This document shows positions 16,933-23,902 of a stretch of 34,058 nt of DNA, piece after piece. Under the pieces are notes generated by a model. It did no database searches. It saw nothing but the letters and a program-made list of their open reading frames with translations, and had not been told where the DNA came from. A program made the position numbers and the translations under genes. The stretch comes from Pedobacter ginsenosidimutans (GTDB taxonomy: Bacteria > Bacteroidota > Bacteroidia > Sphingobacteriales > Sphingobacteriaceae). Position 1 is the stretch's first letter. The number at the start of each line of letters is the position of its first letter. The stretch covers positions 1 through 34,058 of the forward strand of contig NZ_LMZQ01000033.1 of NCBI RefSeq assembly GCF_001442625.1. Reading direction: 5' to 3'.

Positions 16933-17012
16933 GTATTTGGTGACTCCAAAACTAGCTACTATTCCCTACTGGAAGGGTTCGGTTTTGTACGGAAATGGTT
17001 CAGTTTTGTACA
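16933..17012 (-). promoter_or_regulatory. Predicted HTCS-activated promoter module of the GH97-GH2 unit
   Basis: Same plan as the module before SusC. Two GTACAAAA repeats (17010-17003 and 16989-16982) lie 21 bp apart. A CCCT-N6-AGGG inverted repeat covers 16976-16963, TAGTTTTG covers 16953-16946 (TAnnTTTG), and ACCAAATA covers 16940-16933. From the inner edge of the repeat to the box the distance is 20 bp, identical to the SusC module. No -33 TTG is present. The start site is expected near 16939, giving a leader of about 180 nt to GH97. The remaining part of the 16760-17210 gap (17013-17153) shows nothing I can interpret. Confidence 0.7.
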
Positions 17013-17153
17013 GAAACCATGATTATCCGCAGGCCACAATTAATTTGGGATATAGAACCGTAATGATGATATTACAAAGTTGCAGATAGCAGTATTGCCA
17101 AACTTGTATTGGATCACTATTGTGTCTTCATCCGGCTTAAACCTAAATGATAT

Positions 17154-17191
17154 AGCAAAAAAAGGCACCAACATACAATACTGGTACCTTT
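17154..17191 (-). terminator. Intrinsic terminator of the DUF4267-cupin gene
   Basis: On the minus strand AAAGGTACCA, an 11-nt loop and TGGTGCCTTT form a 10-bp stem with one mismatch. It is followed directly by a T run (seven or more T including the stem end) and lies about 20 bp after the stop at 17211. This is the clearest rho-independent terminator in the window. Confidence 0.8.
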
Positions 17192-17210
17192 AGAAAACGT
17201 TTTAAGTTGT

Positions 17211-18113
17211 TTACTGTTTATAGTATTTGTTTACGAGATTATCCAAATATCCTTTTTTTACTGCTGCCTGCGCAACATACCTGAATATGGGTTCTGCAAT
17301 TTTCTGGACCCCAGGCATTCTTGAATTGCTCAGAGAAACGAAAACAGCCAGATCCTTAAATTTCCGGGGTGTCCCTGCTACACTTGCCAATCCATCATTC
17401 GAAAGTCCTTTTAATATGAAAAGCGCTTTTTCAAAATTTTCATTGCCCGGATTAATAGTTACTTTAATGATACACTCCTCTTCAGAAACATTGTGGTAAT
17501 AGTGTTTTTCATTGGGCTTAATGGTGGCTACCTCTCCCTGTCTTAACTGTAATACGGCTTTCCCTTTACCTACTTCTAAGCTACCTTTTATGATTTCAAA
17601 TGTTTCGGAAAACAGGGTATGATAATGCCAGGGCGTTTTTTCGCCCGGAAGGATGTTCAGCTCCATTACACTTGCATTGCAGGTTTCCACAGTGCTGATC
17701 AGCTTAATAAATCCGCTTGTGCTCGCTACTTTTGTTCTGGGTTTCTTAAACAATAGGATGGCACCAAATATAGCGCAAACTATCATTGCAGCTATATGCG
17801 GTATTGCCGCCGCTATAGTATTGTAATCTTTGCTCAGTACAATAAGCATATCTGCAATAGGAATAATTGTGCCTGCCAGAAGTGTTATACCTAGCGCTTT
17901 TGTTTGCCCGGTTAGAACGAGGAAACAGATTACAATACCCGAAAACAGGTCACGGATACCCTTGATGTAATGGAAAGAATAGTCTCCCTGTTCGTTAAAG
18001 TGTAAGCCATATCCAGCTTCGGCTATTTCTGGAGAAAGAAGAAATCTGGCTCCTAAAAAAATCATTCCTAACCCGGTTAGAAAAGTGATTGTGATTGCAA
18101 TTTTTTGTATCAT
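17211..18113 (-). CDS. DUF4267 membrane domain fused to a cupin domain
   Basis: From the ATG at 18113 the protein has 300 residues. An ATG 54 bp upstream (18167) is in frame but adds a polar, basic stretch (MNRKGRLKNFVSSFKSK) before the first membrane helix, so I prefer the inner start. Residues about 1-125 hold four hydrophobic helices with the DUF4267 pattern (LGARFLLSPEIAEAGYG, IKGIRDLFSG). Residues about 135-215 form a cupin with the metal-type motif PWHYHTLFSETFEIIKG and a second motif HYYHN. The last 85 residues are soluble and unassigned. The role is unknown. The cupin is probably on one face of the inner membrane. It follows the Crp/Fnr gene on the same strand and may be under its control. 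Confidence 0.75.
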   Translation of the reverse strand: MIQKIAITITFLTGLGMIFLGARFLLSPEIAEAGYGLHFNEQGDYSFHYIKGIRDLFSGIVICFLVLTGQTKALGITLLAGTIIPIADMLIVLSKDYNTIAAAIPHIAAMIVCAIFGAILLFKKPRTKVASTSGFIKLISTVETCNASVMELNILPGEKTPWHYHTLFSETFEIIKGSLEVGKGKAVLQLRQGEVATIKPNEKHYYHNVSEEECIIKVTINPGNENFEKALFILKGLSNDGLASVAGTPRKFKDLAVFVSLSNSRMPGVQKIAEPIFRYVAQAAVKKGYLDNLVNKYYKQ

Positions 18114-18184
18114 GATTTTTGATTTAAATGATGATACAAAATTCTTCAATCTACCCTTCCGGTTCATGCACCTGGGTTAACTAA

Positions 18185-18760
18185 TCACTTTTGATTAAAA
18201 ATTCTTTTACGGATACGGCTCAGTGACTGAGGCTTTACACCCACATACGATGCGATGTGGTATTGAGAAATCCTTTGCTGTAAGTCTGGATGTTTTTTAA
18301 TGAATTCCTCATACCGAAGTTCTGGTGTACCGGTATACAATGAACTAAGCCCTTTTAATGTTTTAATAAAAACCGCTTCTATAACAATCCTGCCGAACCG
18401 CTCTCCCTGTCTTACTGATCTGTAAAATAGCTGGAGGTCTTCATAAGAGATCTGGAAAATTTCGGAATCTTCTAGTGCCTGGATATTTTTTACTGAAGGT
18501 GCTTTAGGCAAAAAGCTCTCATAATTACCAATGAATTCATTTTCCTTTGCAAATTCATACGTTTTATCCTCTCCGTCGTGGTTGATATAATAGCGCATCA
18601 CTCCTTTCACCAGAAAGCCAATGTGTTTTGAGACCTGACCTTCAGCCAAAAAGAAATCACCTTTTTTTAATGATTTTGGTTTAAAGAGTTTTTGTATGCT
18701 ATATGTTTCCTCCGAATCTAAATCAATAATAGATTGTATAAATAAAATTAATTCTTCCAT
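18185..18760 (-). CDS. Crp/Fnr-family transcriptional regulator
   Basis: The 191-residue protein has an N-terminal cyclic-nucleotide-binding-type beta-barrel (about 20-115; LKKGDFFLAEGQVSKHIGFLVKG is the usual first half) and a C-terminal winged HTH (about 160-188; ISQYHIASYVGVKPQSLSRIRKRI). No Cys cluster for an iron-sulfur centre is seen, and the phosphate-binding arginine motif of true CAP is not evident, so the effector is unknown. This short Bacteroidota subgroup often sits beside the small stress or efflux genes it controls. Here the neighbour downstream is the DUF4267-cupin gene and the neighbour upstream is an SMR exporter. Confidence 0.9.
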   Translation of the reverse strand: MEELILFIQSIIDLDSEETYSIQKLFKPKSLKKGDFFLAEGQVSKHIGFLVKGVMRYYINHDGEDKTYEFAKENEFIGNYESFLPKAPSVKNIQALEDSEIFQISYEDLQLFYRSVRQGERFGRIVIEAVFIKTLKGLSSLYTGTPELRYEEFIKKHPDLQQRISQYHIASYVGVKPQSLSRIRKRIFNQK

Positions 18761-18894
18761 ATAAATGGTATTTGTTGAAATTTACCATGCTTTAATATAC
18801 CTGTATCAGCTCACTATTGAATTTTAAGGCTTTTAGCAGGCTTCAATAAAAACAATTTAAACACCCGGCCCTGATGTAAAATAAGGCTGCAAAA

Positions 18895-19221
18895 CTATTC
18901 CGCTACAAGTTTAAGTCCAATCAGGGATATCACCAACATACTCAGGAAAAAGAGACGCCAGAAAGTAGCTGGCTCTTTAAACACAAGTATGCCAACCACT
19001 ACTGTACCTACAGCGCCAATACCTGTCCAAACAGCATAGGCAGTTCCAATAGGCATAGTCTGTGTAACTTTCATTAATAAAAGCATACTAAGAGACATGG
19101 TTATAAAAAAACCAAGGTACCATAAATAAACAGCGCTTCCGGTCGCTTCTCTTGCCTTACCGAGACATGATGCAAAAGCGACTTCACATAGGCCGGCTAT
19201 TGCTAATAAAATCCAATTCAT
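18895..19221 (-). CDS. Small multidrug resistance (SMR) family exporter, SugE/Gdx-like
   Basis: The protein has 108 residues and four transmembrane helices, the standard SMR length. The membrane-embedded acidic residue is E13 in GLCEVAF, equivalent to the essential Glu of the family. The segment GTAYAVWTGIGAVGT matches the SugE/Gdx branch (guanidinium exporters) better than the EmrE branch, but substrate choice is not proven by this. It works as a dimer in the inner membrane, exchanging a cation for protons. No guanidine riboswitch-like structure was noticed upstream. It is separated from its neighbours by 50-135 bp and is probably expressed on its own. Confidence 0.9.
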   Translation of the reverse strand: MNWILLAIAGLCEVAFASCLGKAREATGSAVYLWYLGFFITMSLSMLLLMKVTQTMPIGTAYAVWTGIGAVGTVVVGILVFKEPATFWRLFFLSMLVISLIGLKLVAE

Positions 19222-19271
19222 AGTTAAATTATTTGCCTGTTAAGGTATTAATAACAAATTTACTGTCTGCC

Positions 19272-20123
19272 TTATCCTTTTACCAGGTCATCGATATACT
19301 GCTGTAGCGTAATTTTTCCCTTTACAGCGTTCTTCGGCACCTTGATATCATTAGCTGCTATTTCGGTCATAGCCGCGTAAGACACAGCGGCCTCATCAGA
19401 AAATCCCATTGATTTAAAAGCATCTGTCCATTTCTGCTTCGGAATTACCTTTACACTTATCTTTTTGCCCAGTGCACTTGAAAATCCGTCTGCCACATCC
19501 TGTGGTGAATAGCGTTCCGGGCCAACTATGGCGTTCAACTCCGGTCCGTTCTTGGCTGTCATAAACTTTGCCGCCAATTCCCCGATGTCGTGAGGCGCAA
19601 CCATCGGTATCTTAAGCGCTTTTGGAAAGAACGATATAAGTTCGCCGGTTTCTTTTATGATCGGTAACGATGACGCCCAGTTGCTCATGTAATAAGCGGA
19701 TCTGATGATCTGATAAGGGTATCCAAGGGCCCCTATCCCTTGCTCCAGCGCATATAATGTATTGAGATCACCAATCCTGCTGCCAGGCTGTGCCCCTAGT
19801 GTCGAGGCAACAACTATCTTTTCTGCCTGCGTTCCTTTTAAGGCCTCCACTAAGGAAGTGACCGTTTTTCTTTCCTGAAGGTCAGTGTCCGTCAACGGGT
19901 CAGCAGGTGGATTCAATACAAAAATGTTTTTTCCTTTCTTAAAGATCCCGTTCAAACCTTCGGTGTCATAAATATCTGCAACTGCAAATTTTGCTCCTTT
20001 AGCTTGCCAATCAGCTGCAGACTTCGAGCTTCGAGAAATAATGGTTACCGCCTCGCCGCTTTTAAGCAAGGCATTAGCTAAGGCAGATCCGATCTGCCCT
20101 GTTCCTCCAGATATGATATTCAT
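19272..20123 (-). CDS. NmrA-type NAD(P)-binding protein
   Basis: This 283-residue protein is an atypical short-chain dehydrogenase fold of the NmrA/quinone-reductase-like kind. The dinucleotide motif GGTGQIG lies at residues 6-12, and IISRSS near 28-33 gives a basic/serine pocket that favours NADPH. The catalytic Tyr-x-x-x-Lys of classical SDRs is not present, as usual in the NmrA branch. These proteins act as redox sensors or as NADPH-dependent quinone reductases. The segment from about 200 onward is the family's C-terminal substrate or partner domain. It is cytoplasmic, with no signal peptide. The YafY/WYL regulator encoded just upstream on the same strand is the likely controller (see 20152-20185). 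Confidence 0.88.
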   Translation of the reverse strand: MNIISGGTGQIGSALANALLKSGEAVTIISRSSKSAADWQAKGAKFAVADIYDTEGLNGIFKKGKNIFVLNPPADPLTDTDLQERKTVTSLVEALKGTQAEKIVVASTLGAQPGSRIGDLNTLYALEQGIGALGYPYQIIRSAYYMSNWASSLPIIKETGELISFFPKALKIPMVAPHDIGELAAKFMTAKNGPELNAIVGPERYSPQDVADGFSSALGKKISVKVIPKQKWTDAFKSMGFSDEAAVSYAAMTEIAANDIKVPKNAVKGKITLQQYIDDLVKG

Positions 20124-20151
20124 AATGCTATAGGTTAAATTCGTAATAGAT

Positions 20152-20185
20152 CAAAACTACAAGCTACTGTGACAACCCTCTGTCA
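20152..20185 (-). promoter_or_regulatory. Promoter and putative operator of the NmrA-type gene
   Basis: On the minus strand TAGTTTTG (20159-20152) matches TAnnTTTG, about 30 bp before the NmrA-type ATG. Just upstream lies the inverted repeat TGACA-N6-TGTCA (20170-20185), positioned over the -33 zone where a repressor would block polymerase. No well-spaced TTG element is seen. The adjacent WYL regulator is the natural candidate binder (inference). Confidence 0.4.
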
Positions 20186-20288
20186 TAGGTGCTTTCAACT
20201 TTGGATTTTTTATTAACCGGTGTGTGCTTAGATAAATTAAGAAGCTGAAATAACCTTACGGTTCAGGAAACAAAAAAAAGCTGCAGGG

Positions 20289-21020
20289 CTAGGGATTTCT
20301 GCTTTCTTCTGCCAGTCCGTTGAGGTATTGGGAGATCGTCATTTTATGCGGCTCAAATCTTTCGGCAAGGATATGAAAGGACTGGAACCGGTCAACCCTA
20401 AAAAAACGGTAATCCTTGCGCAACCGGCAAAAGGCAAGTAGCAACCACTTGTTTGCTGCATAAAACAAAGCAAAAGGTTCAACCACACGCTCGGTAATTT
20501 CGTTTTCTTTTAAAGCGCAATATTGGATTTTAATGAGCTTATAATCTGTTAGTGCCTGTTGCAACTCTGTTAAGTGACTACTCGATGGCTTCTCGTCGTT
20601 ATTAACATACACTTTTACACGTTCAGAAAGTAGGTTCATTTTCTCTTTTTCCGCATAACGCAGCACAGCTTTTACCTTGTCTGTTGCATTGCGGTAATTT
20701 CTAACCAGTGAAGCATCGTTATTACCGGCAACAAGTTTTTCAGCGGTGATAACAGCGGCTGCTTCGCTTTCTGTAAACAACAATGGGGATATTTTATAGC
20801 CCTCTACCAACGAAAATCCTTTTCCTTCTTCCGTAAAAACCGGAACACCAGCCTCTTCCAATAGCTTGATGTCTCTATAGACAGTTCTTGTGCTAACTTT
20901 AAACCGGGTTGCAAGATGAGTTGCGTTTACAATTCGCTTAGTCTGCAAAACGGTAAGCAAGGCAATGAGCCTGCGTAAACGGGTAGCACTGCCAGATTGG
21001 TATTGGTTATTTGATGACAT
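20289..21020 (-). CDS. YafY-type HTH/WYL-domain transcriptional regulator
   Basis: The 243-residue protein begins with a DeoR/HTH_11-like winged helix (about 12-65; ATHLATRFKVSTRTVYRDIKLLEEAG is the recognition region). It continues with a linker and a WYL domain (about 135-225; FYAANKWLLLAFCRLRKDYRFFRVDR, with the YAANKWLLLAF segment standing for the W-Y-L core and Arg residues lining the ligand pocket). WYL domains sense nucleotides, single-stranded DNA or unknown ligands. Its start codon is 37 bp from the end of a decayed IS3 remnant. It is probably the regulator of the NmrA-type gene that follows. Confidence 0.88.
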   Translation of the reverse strand: MSSNNQYQSGSATRLRRLIALLTVLQTKRIVNATHLATRFKVSTRTVYRDIKLLEEAGVPVFTEEGKGFSLVEGYKISPLLFTESEAAAVITAEKLVAGNNDASLVRNYRNATDKVKAVLRYAEKEKMNLLSERVKVYVNNDEKPSSSHLTELQQALTDYKLIKIQYCALKENEITERVVEPFALFYAANKWLLLAFCRLRKDYRFFRVDRFQSFHILAERFEPHKMTISQYLNGLAEESRNP

Positions 21021-21057
21021 ACGGACAAGACATAAATTAAATATCTACATTTATTGG

Positions 21058-21298
21058 CTATTTTACTATATCGCGTTCTATTTGGCATCCTTCAACTCCT
21101 TTTGCAGTTTCCTGATCAGTTTCTGATCTTCCGGAAGAACTGAGGAGACCTGTTTGCATGCTATTACCCCATGCTTCCATTTACTCAGAAGGCTCTGGCC
21201 GATGCCCAGCTCATCAGCAATCTCTTTTATAGCCTCCGGCTATTGGATAAATCTATAGCCGTTTTCCTAAAGGAATCATCAAACACTTGTTAGCTCAT
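21058..21298 (-). pseudogene. Decayed IS3-family orfA transposase remnant
   Basis: Three stretches, in different frames, match IS3-type OrfA in the correct order. ATG AGC TAA then QVFDDSFRKTAIDLS is the N-terminus with a nonsense codon at position 3. After a frameshift comes AIKEIADELGIGQSLLSKWKHG, a clear HTH of the transposase, followed by PEDQKLIRKLQKELKDAK. After another frameshift comes IERDIVK. So the gene carries at least one stop and two frameshifts. orfB and terminal inverted repeats were not found. The gap 21021-21499 holds only this remnant and an AT-rich stretch (21299-21499) that must contain the GH30 promoter, though no clean box is visible there. Confidence 0.82.
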
Positions 21299-21499
21299 CT
21301 ATTCAAATTTAAAAGTTTCTGTTCAAATCTGACAAATAAATCCCTCTGGTCAAATGTAGCAAGTCAAATCCTCTTGATGTGGGAGGACAACAAAACCTCA
21401 GTCTTTCAACATATGTGTCAGAAAAAAAATCATATGAAGTATCTGCTAACATTTGATTTATTTAAAATTGATTAATTAAATCACTAACCAAATCTACTT

Positions 21500-22771
21500 A
21501 TGAGAAACAAAATTTCACATGTGCTCATTGCAGCACTATTATTTGCTGGCTGTTCAAAAAATGAAATCAACAAGACAGAACCGTTAATTCTGCAAAAAAA
21601 CATCACAGCGCTCAGATCAGACTCCGTTAAGGGAAGCATAACAGCTCTCGCTGTACAAGGTACCGCCGAAATTAACGCTTCTACTGTACAACAGTCTATA
21701 AAAGGGTTCGGTGGAGCCAATATTGTGGCATGGACGGGGGACTTAACAAGTACTCAAAGAAGTACGGCATTTTCACCGACAAACGGCATAGGTTTAAGCA
21801 TAGTCCGCGTACGTGTTCCAAATTCCTCCACAGAGTTTTCTGCTGAAAAAGCAACTATCGACGCATGCAAGTCATATGGAGGCTCAGCCATTGCCTCAGC
21901 ATGGTCGGCACCCGCATCGATGAAGACCAATGGAAGTGTAGTAGGCGGCAAAATCAAAACAGCTTCTTATTCTGCCTATGCCGCACATTTAAGTGCATTC
22001 AATAGTGCAGTTGGCGGCCTCGCCGCCATTAGTCCCACGAATGAGCCGGATTATCAGGTCAATTACGAATCTATGGAGCTTACGGCTCCGGAAGTAGCCG
22101 ACTTTGTTGCTGCACAGGGCAGCAATTGCGGCGCACCGATTATGGCACCTGAACCGTTCCAAATGAACCAGACTTATATTAATACCTATCTCAGCAATGC
22201 AACTGCAAAATCAAAAACCAGTTTTGTATGCGGCCACATTTATGGTAAAACACCTTATAACCTGGGGAATATTGGCAAACCAGTATGGATGACCGAACAT
22301 TATACCAATTCTAGCATAAGTGGGGAAGATTGGCCAAATGCAATGACAGCAGCTAAAGAGATCCATGATTGCATGAATGCAGGATGGAGTGCATATGTAT
22401 GGTGGTACATCAGAAGAAGTTACGGACCAATCAGCGAAAGCGGCAATATTCAAAAATTAGGTTACATCATGGCACATTACGCCAGATATGTCCGCCCGGG
22501 ATATACCAAAATCAGTTGTACTTCAAATCCAAGTACTGGTGTTTATGTTACCGCATACAAAAGCGGAACAAAATTAGTACTTGTTATCATAAACCAAAAT
22601 ACAGCTGTTACTTATCAGCCCTTTAGCTATACCGGGATTTCGGTTAACGGATTCAACCGCTATTTTACAACAAGTACAACAAATCTTGGTTCAAACAGCT
22701 TCGCGGTTTCGGGCGGAAGCTTTGGCATTAACCTTTCTGCATCAAGTATTACAACACTTGTATCTTATTAA
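21500..22771 (+). CDS. GH30 subfamily 8-type glucuronoxylanase (lipoprotein)
   Basis: The 423-residue protein has a lipoprotein signal (lipobox FAGC, Cys18). The catalytic TIM barrel has the acid/base E182 in SPTNEPDY and the nucleophile E266 in VWMTEHYT. The loop WWYIRRSYGPI (301-311) is characteristic of GH30_8 glucuronoxylan endo-1,4-beta-xylanases. In characterised members, an Arg in this loop binds the 4-O-methyl-glucuronic acid side chain that the enzyme needs. The C-terminal side beta-domain (about 330-423) is complete. It is the only plus-strand gene in 1-30302 and stands alone, without SusCD next to it, between an IS remnant and a hairpin. It was probably acquired or moved separately, but it fits the glucuronic acid theme of both flanking loci. 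Confidence 0.9.
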   Translation: MRNKISHVLIAALLFAGCSKNEINKTEPLILQKNITALRSDSVKGSITALAVQGTAEINASTVQQSIKGFGGANIVAWTGDLTSTQRSTAFSPTNGIGLSIVRVRVPNSSTEFSAEKATIDACKSYGGSAIASAWSAPASMKTNGSVVGGKIKTASYSAYAAHLSAFNSAVGGLAAISPTNEPDYQVNYESMELTAPEVADFVAAQGSNCGAPIMAPEPFQMNQTYINTYLSNATAKSKTSFVCGHIYGKTPYNLGNIGKPVWMTEHYTNSSISGEDWPNAMTAAKEIHDCMNAGWSAYVWWYIRRSYGPISESGNIQKLGYIMAHYARYVRPGYTKISCTSNPSTGVYVTAYKSGTKLVLVIINQNTAVTYQPFSYTGISVNGFNRYFTTSTTNLGSNSFAVSGGSFGINLSASSITTLVSY

Positions 22772-22777
22772 AATTGC

Positions 22778-22805
22778 ATTTCCCTGGCCAAATGGTCAGG
22801 GAAAT
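22778..22805. terminator. Hairpin between converging GH30 and DUF4886 genes
   Basis: ATTTCCCTGGCC / GGTCAGGGAAAT form a 12-bp stem (one G-T pair) with an AAAT loop, 6 bp after the GH30 stop and 60 bp before the end of the opposing DUF4886 gene. T-rich sequence follows on the minus side (GCAATTTT), so it can serve both directions. Confidence 0.65.
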
Positions 22806-22864
22806 TCCCAGTCGTTTATTAAATCAGGTCAAGATATTCTGCAAGGAGTGGGAACAAACAAAAA

Positions 22865-23788
22865 TCAGTTTTTGGAAACCCTTATAACCTTACTCGCAAC
22901 CTCAAGCAGATAACTTTTAAAATCATCTGAAACAGATGCGGGTTTAAATCCTATTTTTTTCGGAGAATCTTTAAAAAGTATCCCGTACCAAATCAAACCG
23001 CCTAAGTATTTCCCTGCATCATTCGCATGGTTTGGATCAAAGGCCAATTCTTGTTTGTTCCAAAAATAGCCCACATTGATAGAATGAGTTTGATCAGGTA
23101 AATTGGATGCAACAGGATGTTCGAAATCGAAAGCTGTATCCTTTTTATAGCCATATTTTTTATTGGTCGCCACTTCTTCAAACGCATCGCCAACAGGTAA
23201 AACCCTGGCATTAAACTGTTTTGCTAGTTTGCGGTATGCTTCACGAGATTTTTGCCACATCTCCAACTGGCTTTTAGCCAATTGCGCTGGCCCAACTCTC
23301 CCAAATTTCTTCGCATCAGCACGGTAAGCCCAGGTTTGGTGAATCACGATTTCTGCATTTGGTTGAAGCTTTTTAATATAGTCTACAAGCTTTTTCGCAT
23401 ATGGATTGTAGCTTGATGAATCGCTGGAAAGGTATGAATATTGCTGAATGGTCACTACATCCCAAATACCTTGCGACAATAACATTTTCAACGATTTACC
23501 TCCGTATGGCTTTCCTTTAACATCAGTTGAATCCTTTTCAAATTTTTCTACATAACCCCAATGTTGCTCCAAAGAATGACCGCCTAGTTCTGCCCTACCA
23601 ATAATTAAATTTTTACCCATTTCTTTGGCCATTTGAGGCAGAAAAGTGGTTGCATTTTGCGAAAAACTATTTCCAATTACAAATAAGTGTAGTGTATTGT
23701 TATTGGTTTGGCTGAAAGCATTAAGACTAAAAACAAGCAAAAAAATGAATAATCTGCTGCCTTTGTACTTTAAAAAGAATCGTATCAT
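22865..23788 (-). CDS. DUF4886 family secreted SGNH-like hydrolase (copy 2)
   Basis: The 307-residue paralogue of the gene at 4320-5264 is alike along the whole length (roughly 70% identity by eye; only the signal peptide differs freely). It keeps the same blocks: GNSFSQNA near residue 39, AELGGHSLEQHWGYVEK, TIQQYSYLS, HQTWAYR and FDPNHANDAGKYLGGLIWY. The putative Ser and Asp-x-x-His residues are intact, so this copy should be active. It is the last gene of the LacI-associated operon and starts 18 bp after the end of a GH105 C-terminal scrap. The GH105-DUF4886 order is therefore the same as in the other locus. Its reaction is unknown. Hydrolysis of an ester or other group on a uronic-acid glycan is a guess from context. 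Confidence 0.82.
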   Translation of the reverse strand: MIRFFLKYKGSRLFIFLLVFSLNAFSQTNNNTLHLFVIGNSFSQNATTFLPQMAKEMGKNLIIGRAELGGHSLEQHWGYVEKFEKDSTDVKGKPYGGKSLKMLLSQGIWDVVTIQQYSYLSSDSSSYNPYAKKLVDYIKKLQPNAEIVIHQTWAYRADAKKFGRVGPAQLAKSQLEMWQKSREAYRKLAKQFNARVLPVGDAFEEVATNKKYGYKKDTAFDFEHPVASNLPDQTHSINVGYFWNKQELAFDPNHANDAGKYLGGLIWYGILFKDSPKKIGFKPASVSDDFKSYLLEVASKVIRVSKN

Positions 23789-23806
23789 ATTTATAAATTT
23801 TTGTTT

Positions 23807-23902
23807 TTACCTCGCCTTTGGATGGGCTTTCATGTATTTATAGGGTTCTACTCCTAATCGTAAAAAAGCACACACTCCAAAAACTTTTGTACTGTTTACA
23901 TT
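23807..23902 (-). pseudogene. C-terminal scrap of a second GH105 gene
   Basis: Read on the minus strand from 23902, 31 codons and a TAA give NVNSTKVFGVCAFLRLG... followed by EPYKYMKAHPKAR. This lines up without gaps with the last 31-33 residues of the intact GH105 (NANSTEVYGVGAFLLAG...), with 16 of 31 positions identical. No other GH105 sequence remains. The segment begins inside the stop region of the SSS symporter gene (the first codon overlaps the TAA), so a deletion removed about 350 codons and joined the ends. It lies 18 bp before the second DUF4886 gene. Confidence 0.8.

Noticed and set aside
21287..21475. 62-codon plus-strand frame before GH30
   Set aside because: It overlaps the IS3 remnant and AT-rich intergenic DNA and has no recognisable protein features.
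23883..23892. Single CTTTTGTACTG resembling half of the HTCS repeat
   Set aside because: There is no second copy 21 bp away and no promoter box at the right spacing; it is part of the GH105 tail coding sequence.
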